Assembly (NCBI GenBank): GCA_001784175.1
Contig: MFPR01000004.1
Span: 310,001-374,000 of the forward strand
DNA length: 64,000 bases
Reading direction: 5' to 3'
DNA from: Candidatus Lindowbacteria bacterium RIFCSPLOWO2_12_FULL_62_27
GTDB taxonomy: Bacteria > Lindowbacteria > 2-12-FULL-62-27
The position numbers and the translations under genes are program-made. How positions within the stretch are numbered: the stretch's first letter is position 1; each line of letters begins with the position of its first letter. This document shows positions 47,517-57,338 of this stretch, piece by piece. The notes beneath the pieces are model-generated. The model searched no databases. It was not told the DNA's origin and saw nothing but the letters and a program-made list of their open reading frames with translations.

Positions 47517-47962
47517 TTGGCAGGGGTGCCTTCCAGATTCCAGCTTTCGATGTCCGCGTCGTCGCCTGTGCCGCCCGGCATGCCGTCGGCGCCGTAGCAG
47601 AGAATATCGAAATCAGGATCGTGCAGGCCCGGGGCCACATACACATACTCGTGGCCCCACGGGTCCTTTTGGACCAACTTCTGTTTGAGGTATCCGCCGG
47701 CCTGCCATCGGGACGGAACGGGCTCGGCCGCCGTTTTTTCGACGAGGGCCTTCAGACCCTGCTCCGTGGTCGGCGGCTTGCCGTTATGGACCGTGTACAT
47801 TTCGATCGCCATGCCGAGCGTCTGGATGTCCTGCGTGGCCTTGGTGCGTTTCGCCTGCCCGAGGACGCCGAGGAGTTTCGGCGTAATGAGCACCGCCAGA
47901 AGGCCAATGATCGAAATGACGATCAGCATCTCGATCAGCGTAAATCCTCTCTGTCTCATCAT
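47513..47962 (-). CDS. gspG: Type II secretion major pseudopilin GspG
   Basis: 149 aa from ATG 47962, overlapping the gspF stop (TAATG). The prepilin signal is QRGFTLIEMLIVISIIGLLA. The GspG core is clear: YTVHNGKPPTTEQGLKALV, KDPWGHEYVYV and the calcium-site region DADIESW. It is the main subunit of the pseudopilus that pushes substrates through the secretin. Confidence 0.96.
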   Translation of the reverse strand: MMRQRGFTLIEMLIVISIIGLLAVLITPKLLGVLGQAKRTKATQDIQTLGMAIEMYTVHNGKPPTTEQGLKALVEKTAAEPVPSRWQAGGYLKQKLVQKDPWGHEYVYVAPGLHDPDFDILCYGADGMPGGTGDDADIESWNLEGTPAK

Positions 47963-49140
47963 TACTGGATCGACCTCGACATGTCGACGATCGGGATCAG
48001 GATCGACACGACGATCCCGCCGGCGAACAGGCCCAGGCACAGGATCAGGGCCGGCTCGAGAATGACGGCGAACCGCTCGAGTTCCTGCGCCGCCTCCTCC
48101 TCCAGCGCCGTCGCGGCGGCGGCGCAGACCATCCGGAGCTGGCCGCCCGACTCGCCGGCCGCGAGAAGCTCCGTCGGGATGACGTCGAACATCGGGCGTT
48201 CTCCGACCAGCACGCTGAAACTCCGGCCGTGCCGCAGGCCCTCCCGGACGTATTCGATGTCCTCCCCAATCTCCCGGCTGCCCACCGCGTCCTTCGATAC
48301 GCCGAGGGCCTTCACGAGGTCGAGGCCGCTGTCGAGGAGCGTCGACAGCGCGGCCAGCCAGCGGGACAGTGCGATTTTTCTGAGAGAGGCGATCCGGTAC
48401 AGAGCCCGCTCCTTGAGGCGCGTTCCCTTTTCCGTTTTCAAATAAAAAAATCCAAAGACGAGAATCATCCCGAGCGCCGCCGCCAGCCAGGGGCCCGCCG
48501 ACTGGACAAAGGACGAGACCGCCAGAAGGCCGCGGGTCAGAAGCGGCAGAGGGCGCGTCGAGCCTTCGAAAATGTCCGTCAGTTGCGGCACCACGAACGT
48601 GATGAGAAAACCGATGACGAACATCGAAAACGTGAACACGATCAGCGGATACATCAGGATGCCCTCCATCCGCCGCCGGAACGCGTTCTCCCGCGCGAGC
48701 GACTCCGCCGCACGCGTCAGCGATTCGGCCAGCCGGCCCGATTCCTCGCCGACCCGGATGCCCGCCAGAAGATGCGGCGGAAAAACGCCGGTGGCGGCCG
48801 CCGCGTCCGTCAGCGACTGCCCGCTCTCCACCGCGCCGGACATCGACAGAAGCGCGGAGCGGATCGCGGCCGACCGCGACCGCGACGAGACCGCCTGAAT
48901 CGCCGCCAAAAGCGGCAGGCCGCCCTTGAGGAGCACCGAAAGGCTCGTCAATGTTTCCTGCAGGCGCGACCTCGACACGCGTCGCCGGACGATCGTCTCG
49001 GCCGGCTCCAGATTCAGCACGGACGTAAGGCCGGTCCGGCGGAGCTTCAGCCGCGCGTCCACGATATCTGTGGCCATCACCGACCCGTGCTCCACGCTGC
49101 CCGCCTTGGATACCGCCTCGTACTCGAAAAAGGGACTCAC
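47962..49140 (-). CDS. gspF: Type II secretion inner-membrane platform protein GspF
   Basis: 392 aa with two repeated helical domains and three membrane helices (ILMYPLIVFTFSMFVIGFLI, LAAALGMILVFGFFYL, and near the C-terminus). Markers are ESGQSLTDAAAATGVFPPHL and ESGGQLRMVC. GspF is the polytopic core on which GspE acts. The ATG overlaps the gspE end. Confidence 0.94.
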   Translation of the reverse strand: MSPFFEYEAVSKAGSVEHGSVMATDIVDARLKLRRTGLTSVLNLEPAETIVRRRVSRSRLQETLTSLSVLLKGGLPLLAAIQAVSSRSRSAAIRSALLSMSGAVESGQSLTDAAAATGVFPPHLLAGIRVGEESGRLAESLTRAAESLARENAFRRRMEGILMYPLIVFTFSMFVIGFLITFVVPQLTDIFEGSTRPLPLLTRGLLAVSSFVQSAGPWLAAALGMILVFGFFYLKTEKGTRLKERALYRIASLRKIALSRWLAALSTLLDSGLDLVKALGVSKDAVGSREIGEDIEYVREGLRHGRSFSVLVGERPMFDVIPTELLAAGESGGQLRMVCAAAATALEEEAAQELERFAVILEPALILCLGLFAGGIVVSILIPIVDMSRSIQ

Positions 49141-50612
49141 AGTATTTTTAATATCTCCTCGATCGTCGTTTCGCCGGCGGCGATTTTTTCGATCGCGTTC
49201 GCGCGGAGCGGCTGGTATCCCTCGGAAAGAGCGACCTGCCGGAATCGGCCCTCGTCATAGCCCTTGACGATCTCGTTCTGCAGGGCCGGCGAGACGGTCA
49301 GAATCTCGAACACGCCCGTCCGGCCGTGATAGCCCGTTTTCAAACAGGCGTCACACCCCAACGGCACGCCCACTTCGGACACCACGCCGCGCGCGTCCGG
49401 GAAGACCGAGTAGAGCGAATCCGGCGCGGGGCTCCGGCCCGCACACCTGCAGAGCTTGCGGACCAGCCGCTGCGCCACGACGCCGGTCAGCGCGGAGGCG
49501 ATCAGAAACGGCTGGATGCCCAGATCCATGAGCCGCGCGACCGCGCCGATCGAATCGTTGGTGTGCAGCGTCGACAGAACGCGGTGCCCGGTCAAGGCCG
49601 CGTGGACGGCGAGGTCGGCGGTTTCGGCGTCGCGGATTTCGCCGACCGAAATCGTGTCGGGGTCCTGGCGGAGGATGGACCGGAGGCCGGTGGCGAAGGT
49701 GAATCCGATCCGCGGTTTGATCTCGATCTGGCTGATGCCGTCCAGTTTGTATTCCACCGGGTCCTCCAGCGTGATGATGTTCGTGGCGGGATCGTTCAAC
49801 GTCTGCAAAAACGAGTACAGCGTCGTCGACTTGCCGCTGCCGGTCGGGCCGGTCAAAAGGAGGATTCCGTTGGGCCGGCGCAGCATCTCGGCCAGGCGGT
49901 CCTGATGGGCCTGGGAAAGGCCGAGCTGGGACAGCGACAGGAGCGTGCCCTTGTCCAGAAGCCTCAGCACGACGCGCTCGCCATGGGCCGTCGGCACCAC
50001 GCTCACGCGCACGTCGATCTCGCGGCCGACGTTCCGCAAATTGATCCGGCCGTCCTGCGGCAGAATCTTTTCGGCGATATCCAGCCGCGCCATGATCTTC
50101 ACCCGCGACACCACGGCCGGATGGAGACTCCGCGTGTAGGTGCGGATCGGATGCAGAATGCCGTCGACCCGGAACCGCACCGTCACCTCGTCTTCGCCCG
50201 GCTCGAAATGGATGTCGCTCGCGCGCCGGCCCAGCGCGTCCGCGATCAGCGAGTTCACCATCCGGATGACCGGCGCCTGGACCGTCACGTCGAGGTCCGA
50301 ACGCTCGTCGGTGACCTCCTGCTCCAGTTTCGACAGCTCCTCCGGGTCCATGCCGAGATCCAAATCGGACTCGCCCGACAAGAGCGCCCGCGCGGCGCGT
50401 TCCAGTCCCTCCTCCACCACGCCCGGCGCCAGGGGAACGCATTCGATGGGAGACTGGTAGAGCACCTGCAGGTGGCTGAGGATTTCCGGGTCCGGCATGT
50501 CGACCACGCCGATCCGGACCGGCGGGCCTGATTCGAGCGGCAGAATCCGGTGCTCCTTGAAAAAAGTGAGGTTGGCCATTTCAAACAGCGATTTGATCCG
50601 GCCCGGTTCCAT
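49137..50612 (-). CDS. gspE: Type II secretion ATPase GspE
   Basis: 491 aa. Walker A is GPTGSGKSTTLYSF, the Asp box is ITLEDPVEY, Walker B is SVGEIRDAETADLA, and the His box is STLHTNDS. The zinc region has CRC and CDAC, with only one residue between the first pair where two are usual. It powers pseudopilus assembly from the cytoplasm. It starts 5 nt after gspD. Confidence 0.96.
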   Translation of the reverse strand: MEPGRIKSLFEMANLTFFKEHRILPLESGPPVRIGVVDMPDPEILSHLQVLYQSPIECVPLAPGVVEEGLERAARALLSGESDLDLGMDPEELSKLEQEVTDERSDLDVTVQAPVIRMVNSLIADALGRRASDIHFEPGEDEVTVRFRVDGILHPIRTYTRSLHPAVVSRVKIMARLDIAEKILPQDGRINLRNVGREIDVRVSVVPTAHGERVVLRLLDKGTLLSLSQLGLSQAHQDRLAEMLRRPNGILLLTGPTGSGKSTTLYSFLQTLNDPATNIITLEDPVEYKLDGISQIEIKPRIGFTFATGLRSILRQDPDTISVGEIRDAETADLAVHAALTGHRVLSTLHTNDSIGAVARLMDLGIQPFLIASALTGVVAQRLVRKLCRCAGRSPAPDSLYSVFPDARGVVSEVGVPLGCDACLKTGYHGRTGVFEILTVSPALQNEIVKGYDEGRFRQVALSEGYQPLRANAIEKIAAGETTIEEILKIL

Positions 50613-50617
50613 GAGGC

Positions 50618-53176
50618 TTAAGGCATCTTGCGGGGCTGCAGGGCGGCCTGCGGCTCCCGGAGCGGCGTTTCGCCCTCTTTCTCTCTCGAGACCTTTTCCA
50701 GATCCTCCGCGGTTTCGAGGATGCGCGGCGTGATGAAAATCAGGAGGTTCGTGTTTTTGTCCTCATACACATCCTTCCGAAACAGCGCGCCGATCACGGG
50801 AAGCTTCGAGATCACCGGCACACCGCTGCGGCCGACCGTCTTGCGCTTGCCCAGAATCCCGCCGAGGACGACGGTGTGCCCGCTTTCGACCGTGATCGTC
50901 GTCGACAGATCCCGGGTCGTGCGGGTGGGCGCGCCCAGTTCGGCGACCGACTTGACTTCCTGGATCGACATCGAAAGGTCCAGCGTCACGCGCGGCTTGT
51001 TCACGTGCGGCGTGATGTTCAGGTTCGTCCCGACGTTCTCGAAACTGAAGGTCCGGATGACCGTGCCGACGTCGGTGACCTGGCTGTTCTGAAGGATCGG
51101 CACGACGTCGCCGACGGCGATCCGCGCCTTTTCGTTGTCCTTGACCAGAATGTGCGGCGTGCTGATGACGTCGAAATCCTTGTTGTCGAGAAAGGCATTG
51201 AAGGCCGAAGGCAGGGTCGTCCCCTTTTTGGTGATCCCGATGGTCAATCCCTCCTGGCCGGGCGTGGTGCCGGTGACGACGCCGAGGCCGGACGTGTAAT
51301 TGGACCCGCGGATGTCCCTCGCCGTTTCGGCGAACCACTGGATGCCGATCTTCTTGGTCTGGTCCGCCGAGGCCTCCACCACGTACATTTCGAGCCACAC
51401 CTGGGCCTTGCTCTGGTCGAGTTTCTTGATGATCGTTTCCAGCTCCTCATAGCGCTGGGCGTTGGCGGTGATGATGAGCGAGTTCGACTGCTCATCCGCC
51501 ACGATCCCGATGCGGTCCGCGCCGGTCTGGTCCTTGTAGAGGGTGTTGATCTTGTCGGCGATCTTCAGCGCGTCGGCGTTGCCGATCTTGTAGATGTGCA
51601 TGTTTTCCGCGCGCGGCACGCTCGGCTGGTCGACTTCGCCCACCAGTTTGGTGACCAGCGCGATGAGGTGCGGGGAGGTCGACGAGATGATGACAGACCG
51701 GCGCCGGGGATCGGGAATGATTTTGAAATTCTCCGTCGCGTATTTCGCCGTGCCGACCTGCAAAAGCTCCCCGACGAGCTTGGCGACGGCCTCCTCGGAC
51801 GCATGCTTGAGCGGAAGGACCTTCAGCTCGACCTCATACGGGTAGTCCGTGTCGAACTCCTTGATGAGGTCCTCGATCCGGCGCACGTCCTCCGGCAGCG
51901 CGGCCACCCACAGCATGTTGGTTTCGACGATCGGCATGGTCAGGAAATCCGATTTGCCGAGATACGAGCCCAGGATGGCGTCCATCCGGGCCTTGAGGTC
52001 CGTCACTTTGGCGTATTTGATTTTGTAAAATTTGTACACGACCCGGCCGTACAGTTCCGTAAGGCGGCGGATGAGGTCCATGACCTTCTCGACATTTTCC
52101 CGCGTGTCGGTCAGAAGGATCAGATTCAGTTTCGGCATCACTTGGAAGTTATTGTTGGGCGAGAGGTAGGTTGCGATGACGTTGCGGAATTCGTTGATCG
52201 AAAGGCCGGGATCGACGCGGATGATCTGCGTGATGAGTTCCTGGGACATTCCGGACGCCGCGCCCTCCACCACGGGGAGATTGCCGCGAAGCGCGACGGA
52301 ACTCGGCGCGACTTTCCAGCCCTGGTTCATCTTCACCAGCGTGAATCCCCGCATCGCCAGCACCTGTTGCGCAAGGTCCATGACCTGAGACATCGGAACG
52401 TCCGCGGGGCCGGACATGATCACCTGGCCGCTGACGTTCGGATCGTAGAGGATGTTTTCGCCGGTGAGTTCGCTGATGCCTTTCAGAAAATCTTTCAGGT
52501 CCGCCGTCAGGTTCACCTGCACGGTCGGTTCCCGTTCTTTGGGAGGCTCCGGTTTGGGCGGAATGGCCGGAGCAGGCACGGCAGGCGGCGCGGCGGGCGG
52601 CGCAGCCGGACGCGGAGGCTCGACGCGCGCCGACTCGACCGGCTTGGCCGCGGGCGTTTCGACGGGAACTTCCTTCGCCGTCCCCGCCTGAGTGTCCGCC
52701 ATCCCTGTCGGACGGTGGGCAGGGACGGCTGACGTCCGTGTCGCCGCCGGTTTCGGCGCGGGCGTGGGCGGCGCGGCAGGTTTGGGTTTGGCCGGCGGCG
52801 GCTCCGCCTTCGGGGCTGGAACAGCCGCAGGCCGGGCGCGGGACGGGGACAGGGACGGGGCCTGTCCCATCACCGCCGAGACACGCTGGGCCTGCGAAGA
52901 AGCGGGGAATTTTTTCAGAAGCGCCGCGCCGATGTCCGCCGCCCCGCGCGTGTCCCGCAGGTCTTCCATGTAAATGCGGAACCGGTAGTAGAGGGCCTCC
53001 GGATCGTCTCCGGCCGACTCGAACGCTTTTAACGCTTCTCCGTATCTGCCCTTTTCATACAGCGTGACGCCCTGGCGCAGGGATTTGGCAGGGTCCGCGG
53101 CACACAGCGGCGAAGTCCAGAAGCCGACCAGCGCCAGGGTCAGCGCCGAAATCCGAATCCTAGTCTTTAAATACAA
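50618..53176 (-). CDS. gspD: Type II secretion secretin GspD
   Basis: 852 aa from TTG 53176, chosen because AAGGAG lies 7 nt upstream and the product then begins with a signal peptide (RIRISALTLALVGFWTSPLC); an ATG 21 nt upstream lacks a ribosome site. A TPR-like region (35-95), a Pro/Ala-rich linker (95-240), N0-N3 domains and the secretin domain follow (LDLSMSIQEVKSV, GHTVVLGGIL, PVISKLPVIGALF). The linker contains in-frame copy 4 of the 68-bp palindromic element (residues 144-166). It forms the outer-membrane channel. Confidence 0.95.
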   Translation of the reverse strand: MYLKTRIRISALTLALVGFWTSPLCAADPAKSLRQGVTLYEKGRYGEALKAFESAGDDPEALYYRFRIYMEDLRDTRGAADIGAALLKKFPASSQAQRVSAVMGQAPSLSPSRARPAAVPAPKAEPPPAKPKPAAPPTPAPKPAATRTSAVPAHRPTGMADTQAGTAKEVPVETPAAKPVESARVEPPRPAAPPAAPPAVPAPAIPPKPEPPKEREPTVQVNLTADLKDFLKGISELTGENILYDPNVSGQVIMSGPADVPMSQVMDLAQQVLAMRGFTLVKMNQGWKVAPSSVALRGNLPVVEGAASGMSQELITQIIRVDPGLSINEFRNVIATYLSPNNNFQVMPKLNLILLTDTRENVEKVMDLIRRLTELYGRVVYKFYKIKYAKVTDLKARMDAILGSYLGKSDFLTMPIVETNMLWVAALPEDVRRIEDLIKEFDTDYPYEVELKVLPLKHASEEAVAKLVGELLQVGTAKYATENFKIIPDPRRRSVIISSTSPHLIALVTKLVGEVDQPSVPRAENMHIYKIGNADALKIADKINTLYKDQTGADRIGIVADEQSNSLIITANAQRYEELETIIKKLDQSKAQVWLEMYVVEASADQTKKIGIQWFAETARDIRGSNYTSGLGVVTGTTPGQEGLTIGITKKGTTLPSAFNAFLDNKDFDVISTPHILVKDNEKARIAVGDVVPILQNSQVTDVGTVIRTFSFENVGTNLNITPHVNKPRVTLDLSMSIQEVKSVAELGAPTRTTRDLSTTITVESGHTVVLGGILGKRKTVGRSGVPVISKLPVIGALFRKDVYEDKNTNLLIFITPRILETAEDLEKVSREKEGETPLREPQAALQPRKMP
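52679..52746 (-). repeat. 68-bp palindromic in-frame element, copy 4 (in gspD)
   Basis: About 90% identical to copies 1 and 2. It is translated in the same phase as in addA, as RTSAVPAHRPTGMADTQAGT, within the Pro/Ala linker of GspD. Confidence 0.9.
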
Positions 53177-54086
53177 TGGTAATCTCCTTATCGACACCCT
53201 GGCGCTCCACCGTGAAGGAAACCCGGTCCTTGCCGTGGATCGAACTCCACAGCCCCACCGCCTTGTCCACGCTGTCCATCTTGACGCCGTTCACCCGCTT
53301 CACGATGTCGCCCTCCAGGAAGGTCAGCTTGTCGAAGAAAGGCTTGCCGCGCGGCTTGATGTTCGCCAGCTTGAACCCTTCCACCCGGCCGGCGACCGCG
53401 TGGGGCTGGACGTCGACCCAGGAAAAAATAATGTTCGTGTTGTTGTTGATGGTCCGGTTGATCTCCGAACGCGAAACCGTGACCTGCTCGCCGCCGGAGA
53501 AAGTCGAAGACGCCGGCCGGGCGGCCGCCGGAAGACGCGCGCCGGCTGATGGCGCGAGCAGTGCATCGTTCGAAATGAACTCGCGGGCGCCGGTCGTGAG
53601 ATTTTTCACCCAGATGCGCCCGCGCTCGACCTCCAGAAGTTCCATGTCCTTCCATTTCTCGCCGATCTTGAGCACCTCCACCTCGCGGCTGCCGGTCGAG
53701 AGCTGAACGATGGCGATGGACATCGCGGCTTTTTTCGGGCCGCCCACGAAGGTGCCCAGAAGGTCCACCGGCAGGGCCGACTTGGTTCCGCCCGTTCCGG
53801 CGACAGGAGGCGCGGGCAGGGAAGGAACCGGCTGCGCCGCCTGTGGGACGAACCCGCCGATCGATATCCGCCTCGGCGACGGCGCCGCCCAGCTTTGAGC
53901 CGCCGGAATGGCCGGCAGCGCAGGCAGGCTCGCCCGGTCGAGTTTCCACGCGAGGATTTGGCCGGCCAGGATCGCCGCGCCGGCCGCCGCCACCATCGCG
54001 CCGGCCGGGAGCGACCATTTGTTGGAAAGGATGCGGTCCAGCGTTTCCCGCAATCGGGCGGCGGCGTTTTCTGTGGGTTTGTTCAT
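53160..54086 (-). CDS. gspC: Type II secretion protein GspC with PDZ domain
   Basis: 308 aa from ATG 54086; the longer open frame overlaps rusA and is not supported. It has a membrane helix (AGAMVAAAGAAILAGQILAW), a Pro/Ala linker, the homology region (LLGTFVGGPKKAAMSIAIV), and a C-terminal PDZ domain (LANIKPRGKPFFDKLTFLEG, DIVKRVNGVKMDSVDKAVGL). GspC joins the inner platform to the secretin. First gene of the gsp series, 14 nt after rusA. Confidence 0.93.
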   Translation of the reverse strand: MNKPTENAAARLRETLDRILSNKWSLPAGAMVAAAGAAILAGQILAWKLDRASLPALPAIPAAQSWAAPSPRRISIGGFVPQAAQPVPSLPAPPVAGTGGTKSALPVDLLGTFVGGPKKAAMSIAIVQLSTGSREVEVLKIGEKWKDMELLEVERGRIWVKNLTTGAREFISNDALLAPSAGARLPAAARPASSTFSGGEQVTVSRSEINRTINNNTNIIFSWVDVQPHAVAGRVEGFKLANIKPRGKPFFDKLTFLEGDIVKRVNGVKMDSVDKAVGLWSSIHGKDRVSFTVERQGVDKEITIVFKD

Positions 54087-54100
54087 CGCAAATTCCAATG

Positions 54101-54640
54101 CTAATTCCGCCGTCGTTTCTCTGTCAACCGCACGAAGGCCCGCGCGGCGCCGCGCGCGGCGTCGCCCGAGTCCGCGGGTTCGCCCAGAAGCGCCAGGAGG
54201 CTGCCGCGCGGGAGGGCTTCGCACAAAAACACCTTGGCGTGCGGACGCGGCGCCCGCGCATGGAGCACGTCGCTTCCGCGCACGATCCGCTCGTCACGCT
54301 TCACGATCCCCGCGCGCTCAAGCCCGTCCTGGATCGACTTCACGAGATTGTCCCGGTCGACGGCATGATAATCTTTTCGGTAGAAGAAACACTTGATCTC
54401 AAGCGCGGCGGCCGGATCAAAAGCCGGCACGCGCCAGATCAGCCGCGCACACTGCGCCACCTTCTCTTGATAGGCGAGCGACCGCCTGACTTTTGGGTCG
54501 AGCCACTTGGCGCGCTGGGTGGTCCGGGCCTTGGGGATCGGCTCGCCGGGGACGCAGAAATAATAGATGGGCCGGCCTTGGACGGTCAGAATGGGATTTC
54601 GGAGGCCGTCGAGAAACTCGGGATCGGAAAAATCGGGCAT
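54101..54640 (-). CDS. rusA: RusA-family crossover junction endodeoxyribonuclease
   Basis: 179 aa. The RusA core has YFCVPGEPIPKARTTQRAKW, IKCFFYRKDYHAVDRDNLVK with the metal-binding acidic residues, and SIQDGLERAGIVKRDERIV. RusA resolves Holliday junctions and is often phage-derived, but here it sits in a housekeeping operon between valS and gspC with 4- and 14-nt gaps. An N-terminal 25 residues and an Arg-rich C-terminal 40 residues are extra. No phage genes lie nearby. Confidence 0.9.
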   Translation of the reverse strand: MPDFSDPEFLDGLRNPILTVQGRPIYYFCVPGEPIPKARTTQRAKWLDPKVRRSLAYQEKVAQCARLIWRVPAFDPAAALEIKCFFYRKDYHAVDRDNLVKSIQDGLERAGIVKRDERIVRGSDVLHARAPRPHAKVFLCEALPRGSLLALLGEPADSGDAARGAARAFVRLTEKRRRN

Positions 54641-54644
54641 GGCG

Positions 54645-57338
54645 CTAGATTTGATGCCGGACCATCTGCTCTTTCTCCTGGCGCAGCCGGTCCGTTTTTT
54701 CGCGCATCGTTTCGATGACCTCGTCCGGGGCGTTGTCCAGGAATTCCGAATCCTGAAGGCGCCGCTCGTTCTTGTCGATCAGGGCCGCCACCTCGGCCAG
54801 ACGATCGCGGATCCGGCGGCGCTCCTGTTCGAGGTCCACGAGGTCTCCGACCTGAACGTACAGCGTGAACGGCTGGACGAAACAGGGCGCCGCGCCCGAG
54901 CGGTCCGCAGGCGCGCCGTCGATCACCGAACATTCCGATTTCGCCAGCCGCGAAAAGAGCGGAAAGGCCTGCCGGATCCGGTCCACGGCGGCCGCATCGG
55001 CCTCGGAACCGAAAATCAGGGTCCGCACCGGTTGATTGGGCGCAATCCTGTACAGCGTCCGGATGTTTCTGATTTGCCGGATCATTTCGATCACGGTCGA
55101 GATGTGCGCCTCTCCGCTCTCCGGCGACTCGCCCGATCCCCCGCTCGGCGCCGGAAAACGGGACACCGCAAGAAGACGCCCGGCGTCATCGCCGCGGTGG
55201 GCCGCCGGCAGTTGCGCCCAGATTTCCTCGGTTACAAACGGCATGTACGGATGCAGGAGTTTCAAACTTTCGGCCAGCGCATGGACGAGGCACGAGACCG
55301 TATCGGACCGAGCGGCGCCCGCGACGCCGGCGGTCAGGAAAATCTTGGCGATCTCGATGTACCAGTCGCAAAATTCGCCCCAGATGAAATCGTAGAGCCT
55401 CCGCGCGGCCGCGTCGAATTCGTACCGGTCCAGCGCGCGCCGCACGTCGGCGGTCGCCGCCGACAGCCGGCCCAGGATCCAGCGGTTGCAGAGATCGGCC
55501 AGGGCGTCGCCCGAGGCAGGACGCGGCGGGAGACGAATCTCGAGATCGGCGGGCGCGTTCATCAGAACGAATCGCGCGGCGTTCCACAGCTTGTTGGCGA
55601 AATGCCGGTATCCCTCGAACCGCTGCTCGCTGAGCTTGATGTCCCGGCCCTGCGCGGCCAGGGCCGCAAGCGTGAACCGGACGGCGTCGGTGCCGTACTT
55701 GTCCATCATCACGAGCGGGTCGATGACGTTGCCCTTCGATTTGCTCATCTTTTCCCCGGTCTCGGTGCGGATCAGCGCGTGAATCGGCACGTCCCGGAAC
55801 GGCACGTCCTTCATGAACCGCAGGCCCATCACGATCATCCGCGACACCCAGAACGTCAGAATGTCGAACCCGGTGGACAGGACGGTGGTCGGATAGAATT
55901 TCTGAAGTTCCGGCGTGCGGTCCGGCCAGCCGAGCGTCGAAAAGGGCCAGAGCGCGGACGAGAACCACGTGTCGAGCACGTCCTCGTCCTGCGCGAGATC
56001 TTTGGACCCGCAGTGCGGGCATTGAAGGGGCGGCGTGCGCGACACGAGGATGCCCTCCCGGTCGCGCCCGGCGCACGCCCGGCAATACCACGCCGGAATC
56101 CGGTGACCCCACCAGATCTGCCGGCTGATGCACCAGTCGCGGATGTTTTCCATCCATTGCAGATAATCGTTCACCCAGCGTTCCGGATACAGCTTGATCC
56201 GGCCGTCCTTGACGGCCGCGATCGCGGGCGCCGCGAGAGGTTTCATGCGGATGAACCATTGCTTGGACACATACGGCTCAATCGGCGTCGCGCAACGATA
56301 ACAGTGCCCGACGTTGTGCCGGTGCGGCTCGATCTTGACGAGGAGCCCCTCCGATGTGAGCTGCTCCACCACGCCCTTGCGCGCGACGAAGCGGTCCTGG
56401 CCCGCGTAGGGGCCGGCGTTTGCGTTCAGGCTCGCGTCCGCGTTCAGGATGTTCACCAGTGGAAGATCATGCCGCTGACCGATCAGAAAGTCGTTCGGAT
56501 CGTGGGCCGGCGTGATTTTGACGAGGCCGGTGCCGAAGGACGGATCGACGTAGGAATCGGCGATGATCGGAATTTCCCGGCCGAGGATCGGCAGGCGCAG
56601 CGTCCGGCCGATCTCTCCCCGGTGCCGGTCGTCGTCCGGATGCGCCGCCACCGCCGTGTCGCCCAGCATCGTTTCGGGCCGCGTCGTCGCCACCACGATC
56701 CCGCCGCCGCCGGACACGAAGGGATACTGGATGTGATAGAAAAATCCGTCGATCTCCCGGTACGTGACCTCGATGTCCGACAGCGCCGTCCCGCAGCGCG
56801 GGCACCAGTTCACAATGTAGTCGCCCCGGTAGAGCAAGTCCTCCTCCCAGAGCCGCACGAACACTTCCCGGACGGCGTTCGACAGGCCCTCGTCCATCGT
56901 GAAGCGCGTCCGCGAAAAATCGCAGGAACATCCGAGCCGCCCGAGTTGCTCCAGGATTCGGCCGCCGTATGTTTCCTTCCACTGCCACACCCGCGCCAGG
57001 AATTTTTCGCGGCCCAGGTCCCGGCGCGTCAGGCCCTCCTTCGCGATCTCGCGTTCGACCACGTTCTGCGTCGCAATGCCGGCGTGGTCCGTGCCCGGCA
57101 GCCACAGCACCTCGTATCCGTCCATCCGCTTGTACCGCGCAAGAATGTCCTGCAGGGTGTTGTTGAGCGCGTGGCCCATGTGGAGGCTGCCCGTGACATT
57201 GGGCGGGGGGATCACCATGCAAAACGGCGGTTTGGAGGACGAGGGATCGGCGCGGAAGATCGGCGCGGACTCCCATTTCCGGCGGATGGCCGGCTCGACC
57301 TGCGCCGGCTCGTAGGCCTTGGGAAAACTCGTGTTCAG
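54645..57338 (-). CDS. valS: Valine-tRNA ligase, probable CTG start
   Basis: 897 aa if started at CTG 57338, which overlaps the cimA stop (CTGA). The first ATG (57218) would begin directly at the HIGH region (IPPPNVTGSLHMGHALNN) and lose about 40 conserved residues (TSFPKAYEPAQVEPAIRRKW). The class I signature HMGH and KMSKSKGN are both present. The editing domain (TTRPETMLGDTAVA) and C-terminal coiled coil are intact. It charges tRNA-Val in the cytoplasm. It is essential, so the unusual start deserves attention. Confidence 0.93.
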   Translation of the reverse strand: MNTSFPKAYEPAQVEPAIRRKWESAPIFRADPSSSKPPFCMVIPPPNVTGSLHMGHALNNTLQDILARYKRMDGYEVLWLPGTDHAGIATQNVVEREIAKEGLTRRDLGREKFLARVWQWKETYGGRILEQLGRLGCSCDFSRTRFTMDEGLSNAVREVFVRLWEEDLLYRGDYIVNWCPRCGTALSDIEVTYREIDGFFYHIQYPFVSGGGGIVVATTRPETMLGDTAVAAHPDDDRHRGEIGRTLRLPILGREIPIIADSYVDPSFGTGLVKITPAHDPNDFLIGQRHDLPLVNILNADASLNANAGPYAGQDRFVARKGVVEQLTSEGLLVKIEPHRHNVGHCYRCATPIEPYVSKQWFIRMKPLAAPAIAAVKDGRIKLYPERWVNDYLQWMENIRDWCISRQIWWGHRIPAWYCRACAGRDREGILVSRTPPLQCPHCGSKDLAQDEDVLDTWFSSALWPFSTLGWPDRTPELQKFYPTTVLSTGFDILTFWVSRMIVMGLRFMKDVPFRDVPIHALIRTETGEKMSKSKGNVIDPLVMMDKYGTDAVRFTLAALAAQGRDIKLSEQRFEGYRHFANKLWNAARFVLMNAPADLEIRLPPRPASGDALADLCNRWILGRLSAATADVRRALDRYEFDAAARRLYDFIWGEFCDWYIEIAKIFLTAGVAGAARSDTVSCLVHALAESLKLLHPYMPFVTEEIWAQLPAAHRGDDAGRLLAVSRFPAPSGGSGESPESGEAHISTVIEMIRQIRNIRTLYRIAPNQPVRTLIFGSEADAAAVDRIRQAFPLFSRLAKSECSVIDGAPADRSGAAPCFVQPFTLYVQVGDLVDLEQERRRIRDRLAEVAALIDKNERRLQDSEFLDNAPDEVIETMREKTDRLRQEKEQMVRHQI

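Noticed and set aside
54101-54640. Prophage remnant based on RusA
   Set aside because: No other phage gene, integrase or attachment site is nearby, and spacing is typical of an operon.
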